Shown: piece after piece, positions 1 to 10,519 of the stretch
Layout of the letters: the number at the start of each line of letters is the position of its first letter
Position numbering within the stretch: position 1 is the stretch's first letter
From: Cristatella mucedo
Lineage: Eukaryota; Bryozoa; Phylactolaemata; Cristatellidae
Length of the DNA: 64,000 nucleotides
Reading direction: 5' to 3'
Assembly: GCA_009760855.2 (NCBI GenBank)
Contig: WPIO01000164.1
Span: forward strand, 552,001 to 616,000
The notes under the pieces: generated by a model
Seen by the model: the letters and a program-made list of their open reading frames with translations, nothing else
What the model was told of the DNA's origin: nothing
Database searches by the model: none
Position numbers and translations under genes: made by a program

Positions 1-562
1 GTGGAGCTGATGTGGCCGCCTAACGAAAGGTCACTTTGGAACAGGATATTTAGATTTCGTGCAGAGTCAACTGGAGATATGCTGGCAGAGCTGATTTTAA
101 GCGTTAGTCTTTCCAATTTCTGAATCACTCTTGGTTGGCCCATAGCCATAAAGTTAATTTTACCATCATTTAATTTAAGAAATATTTGCTGCTATTCATG
201 TGCGGATGGCATCAATACATACAGCAAACGAGTTGAGAGAATTCGAGGTGCTCAAAGGTGGGAGGGATGATAATAATTATTATTATTATACACTTGATAA
301 AGCAACCTCGTAGAACTCAATCTACTTCTAGGCGCTTTACATTTTCCGAAAGTTAAACGCGATTGAATGGCGAGTGGTATCATACTTGATAAACAACAGG
401 AATAACATGGCTAGGGGACATGCACAGGGTCAGGGATCATAGCAAAGGTACAACTGAGTGCCATCCGCATAGAAGTGAAAGCCTAGATTGTGCTTGGAAA
501 TCACATCGGCAAGAGAGCGAGAGAGAGAGGGAGTGTAAACCGTGAACAGAACCAGACCTCGC
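1..562 (-). mobile_element. Two LINE-A pieces, one internally deleted
   Basis: 1-258 is RT sequence just after motif C (minus strand), entering from outside the window. 262-562 is a second copy: (ATT)n and hairpin tail at 270-435, joined directly to RT motif C sequence at 436-562. A GA-rich run at 517-536 sits where the family has the ctctccctcttgctgatg segment. Confidence 0.75.
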
Positions 563-884
563 ACGGTGCCCTATATTTCAGAGGTGCCACAAATGATCTG
601 TGTAAATTCACATCAATACTCTGAGTCTCCCGTTGAGATAGGACCGCAACCATTGCAGAGCAGTGCCAGTGATGCCCAGGCGAGACGAGAGGTGCTCTAG
701 AAGAACTAGCAAGACACTCACACTAACTCATAAAAAAATTTCAAGCCGAGAATTGTTTAATTCGTGAGAATTGACCATCGGGAGACCGACAAGGCGGCTT
801 TAAACGTGTGGTATTTATATGGGGCGTCAGACTTATGTCCTGGTTGAATTCTTCCAAGCGGTCTGTAGCTTCGCATTTATTTAT

Positions 885-1025
885 AATTCATTTGTATTGC
901 GCCGCAAGAGAACTTAATCTCTATTTAGGCGCTTCACATATGCCTCCGGGCTCGAGCCCACGATCTCAGCCAGACCTTGGTCGGCGGGGGGGGGGGCGAG
1001 CACCTTAACCGCTGGACCAAACCAG
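885..1025 (-). mobile_element. SINE-2 (tRNA head plus LINE-A-like tail)
   Basis: On the minus strand: TGGTCCAGCGGTTAAGGTGC (A box), GGGCTCGAGCCC-type B box, then a tail with tgaagcgcc and gattaagttctcttgcggcg. Confidence 0.78.
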
Positions 1026-1424
1026 CTCCAACGCCACTTAAGCGAGTCATGCTCTATTTTTCTTCGGGATTCGACATTACACTTGCATACGGAACAGCCG
1101 ACGGCTATAAAAGACGTTTACAAGCTGTTGTGCTGCAAATCCTTTGGCCTCGTGCACCCTCGTCACCGACGGAAGAGGCCGAAGGCTCAAGGCGACGCTT
1201 TCAGCACGAGCAAAAGGGCGGTCGTGAAACTGAAGGGGCGGTCATTGAATCCCACAATGCAGTGCTGGTCAAGGACGATGGTGCGGCCAGAAGCCAGAAG
1301 CGGCGAAGCCTGCGGCCGCCGAAACTTCACAAAGCCGCAAAGACGGTACTGTGGTATTACACAGGAGTGTTCTGCATGCGCCACGTTGATCGGTCGACTT
1401 TTTGTGCTGTGCTCTCTAATGTAT
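1026..1424. other. No recognised feature
   Basis: Open frames of 100-170 codons overlap on both strands but show no domain, no splice context and no conserved motif. Confidence 0.5.
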
Positions 1425-1700
1425 CTTCTTCTGTAACTCCACAAAGCCATAAAGACTATGTGGGCGTTACGCAGGAGAGTTTTCAATAGCGCACTCAAAG
1501 CCCAAGCGGCTTTCGGCATTCGGTAGCCAGCGGACTTCATCACACGCGAAAAGAGACAGTGAGAAGCACAGCTGAGTCAGGAAACCTGTCGAGGTACTGA
1601 TAGCATGGAATTAGCAGCTCAAGACCGCTGAAATGGTGTGCCGTGCAGGAGACCGATTGCCGTTACGTAACTGTTGCCCTAACCCGCTGACGCTAGCCCA
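1425..1700 (-). mobile_element. LINE-B 3' end fragment
   Basis: Contains the conserved block with cacaaagccataaagac and tgtgggcgttacgcaggaga, shared with the other LINE-B ends. No coding part is recognisable. Confidence 0.65.
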
Positions 1701-2742
1701 GCGCCTGAAGGACGTATCTAGCTTCGGCTAACTGTTATTCAAGACTATTAACTCCTTTTTGAATCGCTATATGTATGTTTACGTCTATCGTGACATGCCC
1801 CCTTTCTGCCTGTCTGACCGGGGGTGACTTTTGTTCAATGACCAAACAATCTGTAAGGATTATACGATTAACGACCCCTGGGGGTGCTCTGGCTAGGGAG
1901 TCTCTTATCGCCAAAACTTTTGGATCCTTAGTCCGCTAATGCATTTCCTACGGTCAGCCATTTTTCACGAGGCTGCAATTGTTGACAATTAAAGGCAAAA
2001 GCCAAGAGTACCGTACGCTGTGAGTTGCAGTTACATTGATGCCATTTTAAAAAGGCTGGAACGATATTTGCAGTCGTACTCTTTTCTAAGCAGGAACCGA
2101 TTATTATCCAGCTGAAGGAAGTAGTACTTGACAGTAGAGGTAATGCGCTCATTCAATGACGAGGCGTATTACTATTGATTCAACAACAAAACTTCTTTTG
2201 TAAGTGGCTATTCCTTTCTTCAAGGAACCATGTTTTATAGTGTTTCCAGACCGCAAGAGTTGAACATAAGAGCACTTTAACATGTAGGCCACGTATATGA
2301 TTGCAAGCAAATGTATAATGATGATGAACACTTCCTTTTCTTTAGGGCCATGTGACTAAAACTTTCATTTAAGCGTTTAAGAACTTGTTTTTAGGATCAA
2401 AAATATTCTCCGATTAACGTAAAGCCAGGTTGTGTGCTTTACAAACATGTGCAGGCACACAAGAATCTGGTACGGACAAGAAAGCTATAGCGCACAGTCA
2501 GACACTAGCGACACTATTAGGGCCCAAGGGAATAACAGATACTTGATAACACACGTTGAAACTCCCAAAGCACGCTTAAATGAGAAATGCAATCGGCCAA
2601 TGGCCTTTTTTATTTCTCTCTGCTTGTGCTTACCTTTGCACTACTCTTTTTATGCTTACCGTCAATAGGTTCATTCGTAGGGTGGGGCAATGCAGACCAA
2701 GTGCTTGGGGCCCGATGAGCCACCAACACAGAGGCGACCTAT
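1700..2742. other. No recognised feature
   Basis: Unique-looking sequence without coding signature or repeat match. Downstream of the last resolved exon of the mosaic gene, so it could contain its missing 3' exons. Confidence 0.45.
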
Positions 2743-2910
2743 ACTAGCTGATTTAGCAGCCTCTTTTTATAAAGCGACAGAAGAGCCTTTGCGGTATCAC
2801 CACCTTTTCCAGCAGCGATAGATGATCGCACACCGTACGATTCGAACCCACGACCTCGAGACCGAGGTCATATAGAGCAACCGACCTATAGGGTGTATCA
2901 TCCAAAATAC
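2743..2910 (-). mobile_element. SINE-1 (tRNA-derived) next to mosaic exon 10
   Basis: On the minus strand it has an A-box-like region (ATAGGTCGGTTGCTC), a B box GGGTTCGAATC, a conserved body (aaaggctctt reverse complement) and an end CAGCTAGTAT. The 5' head touches the CTLD exon. Confidence 0.75.
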
Positions 2911-3099
2911 TGTTGGAGAATCAATGCGACTGGCGATAAAATTTGCGACTCTCTGGTATAACCACGTAACGTTTCCGTTTGCGGCCTCATAATTAGTAGC
3001 AGAGCAGGCGACGAGTGCGCTTTCGAAGGAGAGTAGATTAGCTTTCTGGGATACGCAAACTCCCGTTTCGTTTGAATAGCTCCAGGTCGCATCGGGCTT
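2905..3099 (-). CDS. Mosaic gene exon 10 (partial): start of a second CTLD, cut by a SINE
   Basis: The strong acceptor (a T-rich run ending TTTTAG) opens a phase-0 frame: KPDATWSYSNETGVC, then KANLLSFESALVACSAT, then NGNVTWLYQRVANFI and SPTVFWM. The pattern parallels exon 6: leading Cys, helix Cys after ALVAC, Asn-rich turn, and a terminal FW motif. It is therefore read as the N-terminal half of another CTLD. Directly after FW the sequence passes into a minus-strand tRNA-derived SINE. No convincing donor is seen, and the 3' exon boundary is uncertain. Either the SINE destroyed or displaced the splice site, or the end of the transcript is now SINE-derived. The matching C-terminal CTLD half was not found before the window edge. 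Confidence 0.55.
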
Positions 3100-3179
3100 C
3101 TAAAAAAAAGACACGAATGTAAGGCAATATGTCACGCACTTCAGAAGATATATAATTTTTACTCCACCAAGAAGCATAC

Positions 3180-3391
3180 TCTTGTGCAAGGCAGGATGCT
3201 TGAATTGGTCCATTGATCGGGCATCTTGCAGTAAAAAATCCGAATCTCCAACTCATCCTGAAACTCGTAGCCCTCTTCACACTTAACGGCTATCCAGTCA
3301 TTGAAGTCGAAGAGACTTGATCCGACACCAGTGCTGGAACTGACTATCTTCGAATGCTGAGGTATGGATGGCAAATTTGAGCAGAAAATTC
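3180..3391 (-). CDS. Mosaic gene exon 9: sushi/CCP domain 2
   Basis: A 212-nt exon, phase 1 at its start and phase 0 at its end. The acceptor is TTGTTCCTAG and the donor is GTATGC. It reads FCSNLPSIPQHSKIVSS, DWIAVKCEEGYEFQDE, then IFYCKMPDQWTNSSILPC. This matches the CCP consensus: Cys, Pro, V-x-C-x-x-G-Y, Cys, Trp, final Cys (four cysteines, one Trp). The phase change at the 3' end differs from all earlier exons. Only 80 bp separate it from the next acceptor. A decayed copy of the 5' part of this exon and its upstream intron lies at about 4172-4270. Confidence 0.78.
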
Positions 3392-3491
3392 CTAGGAACA
3401 AATAATTAGAGAAGTTTGAAAGATGTTCAAACTAGGACTGTTATAATCAATTTAATAGCATCATCAAACTAGTTAGATATATTTAACGTAC

Positions 3492-3704
3492 TGTGACATT
3501 GCCTAAGCAGAGGTGACCACGAATTGCATCCCAGACACCGACTCGAGAAGGTTCTCTGAGAGTCACCACGGACTAGCCACCCAGAGCCACAGGTGAATGC
3601 ATTCAGAGATCCTCGAAGCAACGATCCGCTGACTGCTGCAATGCCAGAGCTGTTCGGTGGATTCACTTGACAGCAACCACAGAAATCGACGTCCGTTGAC
3701 GAGC
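3492..3704 (-). CDS. Mosaic gene exon 8: sushi/CCP-like domain 1
   Basis: A 71-codon phase 1-1 exon with acceptor TATTCAAG and donor GTACGT. It reads SSTDVDFCGCCQVNPPNSSG, then a middle part with SLNAFTCGSGWLVRGDSQ, and closes SRCLGCNSW with a last Cys in LRQCH. Cys, Pro-rich start, Phe-x-Cys with GW, and a Cys-Trp-Cys end are the sushi/CCP layout. Two extra cysteines (CGCC and CLGC) make it atypical. CCP domains commonly mediate protein binding in complement-like and adhesion proteins. It sits about 100 bp upstream (in transcript order) of a second CCP exon, so the pair probably arose by tandem exon duplication. Confidence 0.66.
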
Positions 3705-4937
3705 CTTGAATAAAAATGTTTGTCAGTTACTGTGTGAATTCAGCTTTATTCCTAAGAGAGATAAATTAACACTATCAAGAATTTATTGTATTACCAGTGA
3801 CTACATACGCAGGACAAACTATGAAGACTCCCTTTCATACCGTATTTGAAGTCATATGTACGATTTCATTCATATAAAACGGGCACCGGCATGTGCATCT
3901 GCTTGTAGACATGTGATTAAACAAGAAAGCGGTCACTCGTGGCAATTAATTATTTTACTTAAATAGTCATATATATATATGAATAGAATTTTATATCAGG
4001 TGCATTAATTAATAAACTAATGGAGAGAAAACCAGGTAAGTAACTTTTTTTAGGCTCATGGTATTTTCCCAAAGCTTATACTGCATCGTACTTTATATAT
4101 CGGAAATTAACTTTCGCCTTGTGCGACCCCTCGACGTCTGATATTGATTATATTTCAGAGACATCTGCAATCAGCGCTAGGACTGACAGTCTTCGAATGC
4201 AGAGAGATGGATTGTAACTTGGAGCCGAAAATTCCGAGGAAATAACTTCGATTAAGGTTTGAAGAACTGTTGCTTGATGCCTGAAAATTGCTATTATAAA
4301 GATTTTCTGTGAACTAACGCTATCGATAGATACACAAATTACTTACTTAAAGGGTGAGCTGCTCATGCCGCGACAATTTTATCAAAGCCAATTTGTAGTG
4401 CACTTATTAATAACGTTAAAGGCTTAAGCAATTCCCTTCTTTTGCTCTAGAAATTGTCTGAAAAAGTACGAGTCGAAAGGGTAATTTTTACTTTGCTGAA
4501 TCATTGATTCATTATTAAGGATTCTACGAAAATTACCTGCAAGGATTTTTTTAAAGCTACCCGCGACAGGCCTCATTTTTATCATTAGCCGTATCCACTT
4601 AAGAATGCGAGGAAAATATCATTTCTAACTTCTATCTCTAAAAATCTAGAGTTTAGTTCCTTTTCAACATCCTGGATTAACGTGATTTCTAGCATTGCTT
4701 GTAGTCTTAAAAGAACTTTATTCAGCTTAGAACTCTATAAAATACGATTGACCTTAAAATTTTAACTATGATTACACGACTTAATAATTAAAGAATATAA
4801 AGATGTACTTTAAGATATACATTATAAGATGAACGTCATCCACATTTTGGGACATGTATGTCTTAAATGGGCATGATTGCAGAACTACCAATAATTTATA
4901 ATTTTCATTTATGGGACATCATCTATGGTTATAGGAA
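3705..4937. other. AT-rich intron sequence
   Basis: Apart from the decayed CCP copy at 4172-4270, nothing recognisable. A TATATA run lies at about 3971-3982. Confidence 0.5.
4172..4270 (-). pseudogene. Decayed partial duplicate of CCP exon 9 and its upstream intron
   Basis: About 100 bp resemble 3345-3435: the blocks cttcgaatgc, agatggat, gaaaattcc, gaggaa and gtttgaa occur in the same order with small indels. The corresponding cysteine frame is interrupted. This is a relic of a local exon duplication in the mosaic gene. Confidence 0.5.
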
Positions 4938-5065
4938 AGTTCCCCCTAGAAGTTCCCCCCCCCGGACATTTCCCCCTCATGGACCCTACGACATTTCCCT
5001 CCGGACATTCCCCCGGGGTAGGACATTTTCCCCATATGTTGATGAATGTATAGCTAAAAACAAAG

Positions 5066-5231
<166 letters not shown>

Positions 5232-5322
5232 TCAAATAAAGTCCACGCTCCATTGAAATAAACTGAACTCCGTATAATTTGAAGGATGGATGGATTGGAA
5301 GGATGGTTACTAATGGAGCGAG

Positions 5323-5370
5323 TGGCGGCGGTGGTAGCTGCGGCGGCGGCGGCAGCAGCGGTGTCGGCCA
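5323..5370. repeat. GGC-rich trinucleotide stretch
   Basis: gtggcggcggtggtagctgc and ggcggcggcggcagcagcgg are imperfect GGC/GCA repeats inside the fold-back-like element. Confidence 0.8.
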
Positions 5371-5607
5371 GCTAAACAATTCGGTAGCACAGGAGTTCGG
5401 TACCGCTCGACGCCGCCAGGCACGTGTCTGTACCCGTCGAAGCGGGTTCGGGCTACGGCATGCCGCGCAATCTTAAAAATGAGTGCGAAGCTTCAAAGGT
5501 CTACTGAATATAACTCGATCTCAAGAGATCTTGTTTTGCCCTAATACGCACTAATTAAAGCGTGGAATACGAGCAATGGTGGATTTAGGCGGCGGAGGCG
5601 CAGCCCA

Positions 5608-5702
5608 CCCTAAACCCTAAGCCCCTGAATACTAAACCCTAAACCCTGAAACCCTAAACACTTAATCCTAAACCCTAAACCCTAGGACCATAAACCCTAA
5701 AT
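5608..5702 (+). repeat. Degenerate CCCTAAA (plant-type telomere-like) array
   Basis: About nine exact CCCTAAA heptamers among variants such as CCCTGAAA and CCCTAGG on the plus strand. Animal telomeres are usually TTAGGG. Confidence 0.85.
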
Positions 5703-5994
5703 TATATACCCAGGGGAATGTCCTGCCCCAGGGGTGAAATTTCCAGGGGAAATGTCCAGGGGGAAAATGTCCTGGGGAAACGTCCAGAGGGAAGTGTCCG
5801 CACCCCCATCTAAAGCTATTCATCAAGTTCGAATGTAATTTGAGACTGTTAACTTCATACTTTGACGTAAACTAGAGCTCTTACTAGCTTCTTGGTTCCC
5901 ACGCAACAGAACTTCTGAGATTTAGCTTTGTTTGGTCTACTGAAAAGATTATTTAACCCATAACGTACGGTATGCATGTATGTATGTGTGTATA

Positions 5995-6960
5995 TATGTA
6001 TGTTTCTCCGTCTTTAGCTCCACAAAGCCACATTTACTACGTGGGTGTTACGCTGGAACGATTTGGCAAGCGCTCGCACAGCCTAAGCAGCTTTTGGTAC
6101 TCATTTGGCAGTGAGCAAACATTATCTCACGAAATTAAGAGAAAGTGAGAAGCACAGGATAGTCAGGAGAGCAGTTTTGGTAGTGAGTAGCATAAAAGTA
6201 GCATTAGAGGACAGCTAGAAAGAATGTTCCATAGTCGGCAGCGAGAGAGTAGTTGTCGTTGCGTATGAATCGTGGACGCGAGCTCCTCAGTCTAGGACCT
6301 GCAGAGCTAAAGCTTCTGTCGCCAACGGTCTTTAAGCAGAGGAATGAATGAAACAGCTAATTTATCGTCCATTGGGAACCTTAGGGCACAAGGAGGCTTA
6401 AACAGGTGTAGCAGTTCCGCTAGGTATGAAGGAGCCGACCCGCCATGGTAGGCCTTGTGGGTCACTGTAAGAACTTGGCTCAGTATCCGTTGATGAAGCG
6501 GCAGCCATCCAAGCTCTTTCAGCAATGAATACACTTTGTCAAACCTCTGGGATTTGTAAACTAGCCTTGTAGTCATGTTCATCGCTAGTTGCAGCGGCCT
6601 ACTGGCTTTTCCGACAGCTCAGCCAAAATGGACAAAATCATCTAGCCGAGACAGAACTAAGGAGCATTTTAAATATTTTGCAAGCCACCGCGGAAGACAG
6701 TTCGAAACCTTAAATAGGGATCAGAAGCAGTCTTCTTGACAAAGCTTTTAAAATTTTGGCAGATGTCGACGACAACACTTAAACTCTAAGCGAATGTTAA
6801 TGGGCACACAAAAATTATCCCTTATTTGAAGAGCTAAGCCTTCTCGTACAGCCAAACACTTAGGTGGTCTTACGAGTTGCAGTTCCGCTTTCTTTTCATT
6901 CAGTTTCAGGAAACTTGCCGGCATCCGCCTTCGAATGTCTGAGGCAGGCATTCAGTTTAT
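5995..6960 (-). mobile_element. LINE-B fragment, RT C-terminal half and 3' end
   Basis: The minus strand encodes RT pieces: SFLKLNEKKAELQLVRPPK (about 6950-6750) and TTRLVYKSQRFDKVYSLLKE, LGWLPLHQRI (6582-6307). The conserved 3' block then ends in the ACGGAGAAACATAC-type terminus at 6000. Frameshifts and gaps show it is dead. Confidence 0.78.
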
Positions 6961-7577
6961 TAGTTGGTGCAGCAGATTTCGACGGAACATGCCGGCGGTG
7001 TACGTTCAAAGCCAGAGAACTGCCCCACATGGGTCTTTTTTTAATGAAGGGTGCTTTTTTCCGTTGACGTTAAGCATAACGTTTACTTGACCCCAAGGTT
7101 GACCACCGTGGCTGGCTCCTAAATGCCTTGCTGAGCTGCTGCACTCTCTTCGGGCTCCTCTCGCCATGCGGTCGTCACGATGGACCGCTCAATGTACTGC
7201 TTTTCGGTTCTCAGCTTCGAATCATTGGAAAAAGAAGATTTTCTTGTGCTGCTACTGTGAAAGCTCAAGATTTAAAAAGCTCTAGCTGCACCCTTCACTC
7301 GCGAATTGGCGTTCGGCTCATCTTGTACAGTCTTTGTATGTTAAATCGCTTATGCTATGAAATTATTCACACTGACCTAAATCAGCTATGTTTCCCATTT
7401 TCTCTTTGTTGAACCATGTGGAATCTTTTGCTTAGTCTTTGCTCGCTGATAGCCGGTTTGACTTTTGAGTGAGCCATAGGAAACTCTGCATCACAAATCC
7501 ATGCAGTCTTCTTCGCAGCTGCTCGAGTTAGAGATAGATAAATGTACACTTTATTTACAAAACCTACGCATTTACCC
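6961..7577. other. No recognised feature
   Basis: Intron of the mosaic gene, with short overlapping frames only. It may contain the 5' extension of the adjacent LINE-B copy. Confidence 0.45.
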
Positions 7578-7900
7578 TGACACTCACTCCCGCCTTGCGT
7601 CACGACATCTCCTGACTTGACGACATTTAAAAGATCCTATGAATGCACCTATTCGTCACAGCATGTAGTGGGTCCCGCGATTCGTCCTTTATTTGCTCAT
7701 GCATGCTGACACTTGTGTATGCTGCCACTAACCACAATTGCATGCTGACCCTGCACATGTCAGCTCTAACTTGCTCATTGAGCGTGCTACCACTAACCAT
7801 TCGATTGTGCATTCTTTATAAAAAATTTAAAGTGGCTAGAACAGATTGATTTCTCTGAGGGGCTATATGCAATTTACCATCATTATTATTTTATAATTTT
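7578..7900 (+). mobile_element. LINE-A 3' end fragment
   Basis: Contains the family blocks acatttaaaag, gtagtgggtccc, gcatgctgacac, ccactaaccac and a diverged hairpin tail, ending in ATT-rich sequence. Confidence 0.75.
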
Positions 7901-8162
7901 ATAATGTATTTATTAATATACAATTGTATTATTTAATTACAATTCATTAAATGTATGTAAATAATTTTAAACTTATCATATTTGCAGTCGCTTGCACTCT
8001 TACTTTTATCCTGAGATCCAGACTTTCCTTTAAAAAAAGAATATTTCTGAGTATTTTGCAAAAGCAAATGAATCTACCTTCGAAGGATGAAAACTTTGTA
8101 GAATCTATATCACCATTAGACAGTGGAATGATAGGAATGAATTTTTGATTCACTTGTATTAC

Positions 8163-8417
8163 CTTGGCATTTCTCTTGCGAACAAGGTGGATTCTGAACA
8201 TAACACATTCTTTTTCTTGTTCTCGTTTTCTTTATTCCGTCGCAAACTTCTAGCCACGGGCTCCATTCTAACCAATGAGACGTTTGTGTATGGCGCTGAC
8301 AGATAAACCTTAAATTGGCGTTGCACGGTTGTGTCATAGTTGTTAGGTTTCCGTTCGTGGAGTCAAAAAGACCAGCGATGCACGAGTCACTTTTAAATTG
8401 AGATTCGGCTACATTAG
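8163..8417 (-). CDS. Mosaic gene exon 7: CTLD C-terminal half followed by a TSP1 repeat
   Basis: An 85-codon phase 1-1 exon with acceptor TCTTTGTAG and donor GTAATA. The first part, SDSCIAGLFDST then MTQPCNANLRFICQR, is the closing part of a CTLD: Cys, a short loop, Cys, and the terminal FIC motif. After a short linker comes HWLEWSPWLEVCDG, KKTRTRKRMCYVQ and CSQEKCQG. This is a second, divergent TSP1 repeat with the WxxWxxW signature, a basic layer and five cysteines, though CSxxCG is reduced to a single Cys. Two domain types on one exon without an intron between them is unusual next to the one-exon-one-domain pattern of the rest of the gene, and suggests intron loss or a secondary fusion. 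Confidence 0.78.
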
Positions 8418-8548
8418 CTACAAAGACAAGACAGAAGCTAGTATCACGGCATATATGCCATATATGCGGTATATTGTGTAATCAAGAAAAACTGCTGGAT
8501 ATATGGAAAACTATTTCCGATAAATTGCCGCTCGAAACGTTTTCTTAC

Positions 8549-8734
8549 CGATCCAGAATAATGACAGGACCATTTCGTTAAGTGAGCCAGACATTATAGC
8601 TTTGACATCATTATTATAATCAGTCAGTAGCATCGAGTTCTGGTATATACAGCTCCTATTTGAGTTATTCAGATCTTGGTGGTTCGACAGCATACTAATA
8701 GCAATGCAGTCGCAGCCATGGCAGATGAAATTCA
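8549..8734 (-). CDS. Mosaic gene exon 6: C-type lectin-like domain, N-terminal half
   Basis: A 62-codon phase 1-1 exon with acceptor TTTCATCCAG and donor GTAAGA. It contains CHGCDCIAIS, then NRSCIYQNSMLLTDYNNDVK and ends in SLFWI. This fits the first half of a CTLD: a starting cysteine pair, the helix-2 Cys, the xLLxx stretch, an Asn-rich turn and the strand motif FWIG. The intron falls immediately after FWI. It joins the next exon, 131 bp downstream, which supplies the last CTLD cysteines. No EPN or QPD sugar-specificity motif is visible, so calcium-dependent sugar binding is not supported. Several N-glycosylation sequons are present. Confidence 0.74.
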
Positions 8735-9990
8735 CTGGATGAAACGAAAAATAATATTGCACTCACTTCTGAGTTGATCTTAAATTTTTTCGCACACACT
8801 GAGTCCCTAGCATATGCTCAGTTGAACGTATTTTACCCAGGAGAAATTGAATTGCATACTTCATCAAGCAGACTTTAAAATCTTTGACAAACCATATATA
8901 AACTAGCAATAGTATACAGTTCACTAGCTAATTTAGCTGTTTGATTAAGCCTTTTGTGCTCGGTTCACCTTGAGCAAAATCAGATTTGTGGATCTCAATA
9001 AATTGCAATCAGCATTTAATTGTACCTTTATGTTAGATTTAATAACGAGAGTTATATAGCAGTCGTTGCACACTATCAGAGTGCCCTGTCCTGCCGCGGT
9101 CGTCAGTTCCGTCCTCAACTCTTGGCTTGAACAGGTGACCAAACGGCTCTGGATCAGATCGCACTGCGATCGCGTCAGAGAAACACAATGGCCTCAGTAT
9201 ATTTTTCTCAGTTCAAGGGATCCCGAGATAATCCAGGTAGGCTTCAAAGCCGGGCAACCAGCTGCCTAATTCATGTACTACAAAAGGCCACACCTTGGCG
9301 GACCGACGGTCGGCATTTAGCAATGACCGAGCTGCGACCATGTACTTTGCAGCAAATGTACGGCGCCTAGATAGAGATTGAGTTCTCTGATGGCCCTTTA
9401 TCAAGTGTATTTTTATTATTACTTGTCGACCTTGTCCTGGGAAGCCATCGCCAAGGAACCGCTTTCGATGTTGTGTCTTGATCATTGTCACAATCAAACA
9501 GATAGAGACGATAATATGATGCGGCTACTAATGGAACTCGGACAAAAGCAAAGAAACCTTTGTGGCTATCAAAATGTCAAAGCCGCAACCTCAAGAAAGA
9601 GCAGGCTTGTTCTTAGACTTTTACACTCAAGCTATCTTTTATCAATTATGAGCCCACATGTATCCTGGAGCCGTAAAAACTGACAGTCGCAAGCCATCCA
9701 GTATTTTAAACTAGGAAAACCTAATTGTTTGCATCTCGGATATAGACGCATGCTAATCTACTAGCTCCTTGGTCTACTTGATAAGTTAGGTTTTACAGGT
9801 TGAATTGCTTCAGATGCGATGCGAGTTTAAATGGCTTGATCAAACTGAAATCCTCCAATTCTCGCTATTTGCGTTTCAATTTCTATCCAATAACTAAAAT
9901 TCAGAGTGTTCACAAAAGTAATTACGGCTCTTTCTACTGAGACTATGTTAAAATACAATGACACGGTCGATTTCATGCTATAAAATAACG
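8735..9990. other. Mosaic gene intron, mostly unrecognised
   Basis: Only the LINE-A tail at 9348-9425 is identifiable. The frame at 9378-9683 has no features. Confidence 0.45.
9348..9425 (+). mobile_element. LINE-A tail-only copy
   Basis: Starts tttgcagcaaatgtacggcg, then the hairpin gagttctctgatggcccttt and ATT-rich end. Confidence 0.7.
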
Positions 9991-9994
9991 CCAA

Positions 9995-10125
9995 TGTGCC
10001 ATAAAGAGACCTACAAGTGAGTGAAAAACTTTGAAGACAAGTGGCTGCTTCATTAGGATCTGATGGGCCAGCGAGAAGTAGCGAAACGTGGCACGTTCGC
10101 CGCTCACGACGAACAAGCCGTTCGT
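9995..10125 (-). mobile_element. LINE-A degenerate RT fragment
   Basis: agagacctacaagtgagtga, ccagcgagaagtagcg and gccgctcacgacgaacaagc follow the order of the LINE-A C-terminal coding region on the minus strand. Confidence 0.55.
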
Positions 10126-10271
10126 TTTCACATATGATCTTTACAGAAGCAGTTCAGAATCTTCTATTTGAGCACCTGTGAACTCGTTTTATCGAGGAGA
10201 ATACTAAGATAGATTTAAATGCAAGAAATCGGTCGGTGCGGATTCCCAGCCCGCCGATCCCATGAGGGGGC

Positions 10272-10372
10272 ATTTCCCTTTGCAGCAAATGCATAGCGCC
10301 TAGAAAGAGATTAAGTTCTCTGAGGGCGCTTTATCAAGTACATTATTATTATTATTATTATTATTAAGGTAG
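10272..10372 (+). mobile_element. LINE-A tail-only copy with (ATT)n
   Basis: Near-perfect hairpin tail followed by about nine ATT units. No coding part. Confidence 0.8.
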
Positions 10373-10519
10373 TACTGGAGCATACGGGCCACAGGGGCAC
10401 AAGTACAAGCAGTGTATTTTCATGTTGTTTTGCAACGTGCCGTCACATTCTCCTGCCCCCCACATCTTTTTTGTAACGCTTACGTCACTTGCTTCTGCGT
10501 GAAGCACTGCCTGAAGCTT

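Noticed and set aside
977..1489. 170-codon plus-strand frame
   Set aside because: Starts in a poly-G run next to SINE-2, overlaps the LINE-B end and an equally long minus-strand frame. No domain pattern.
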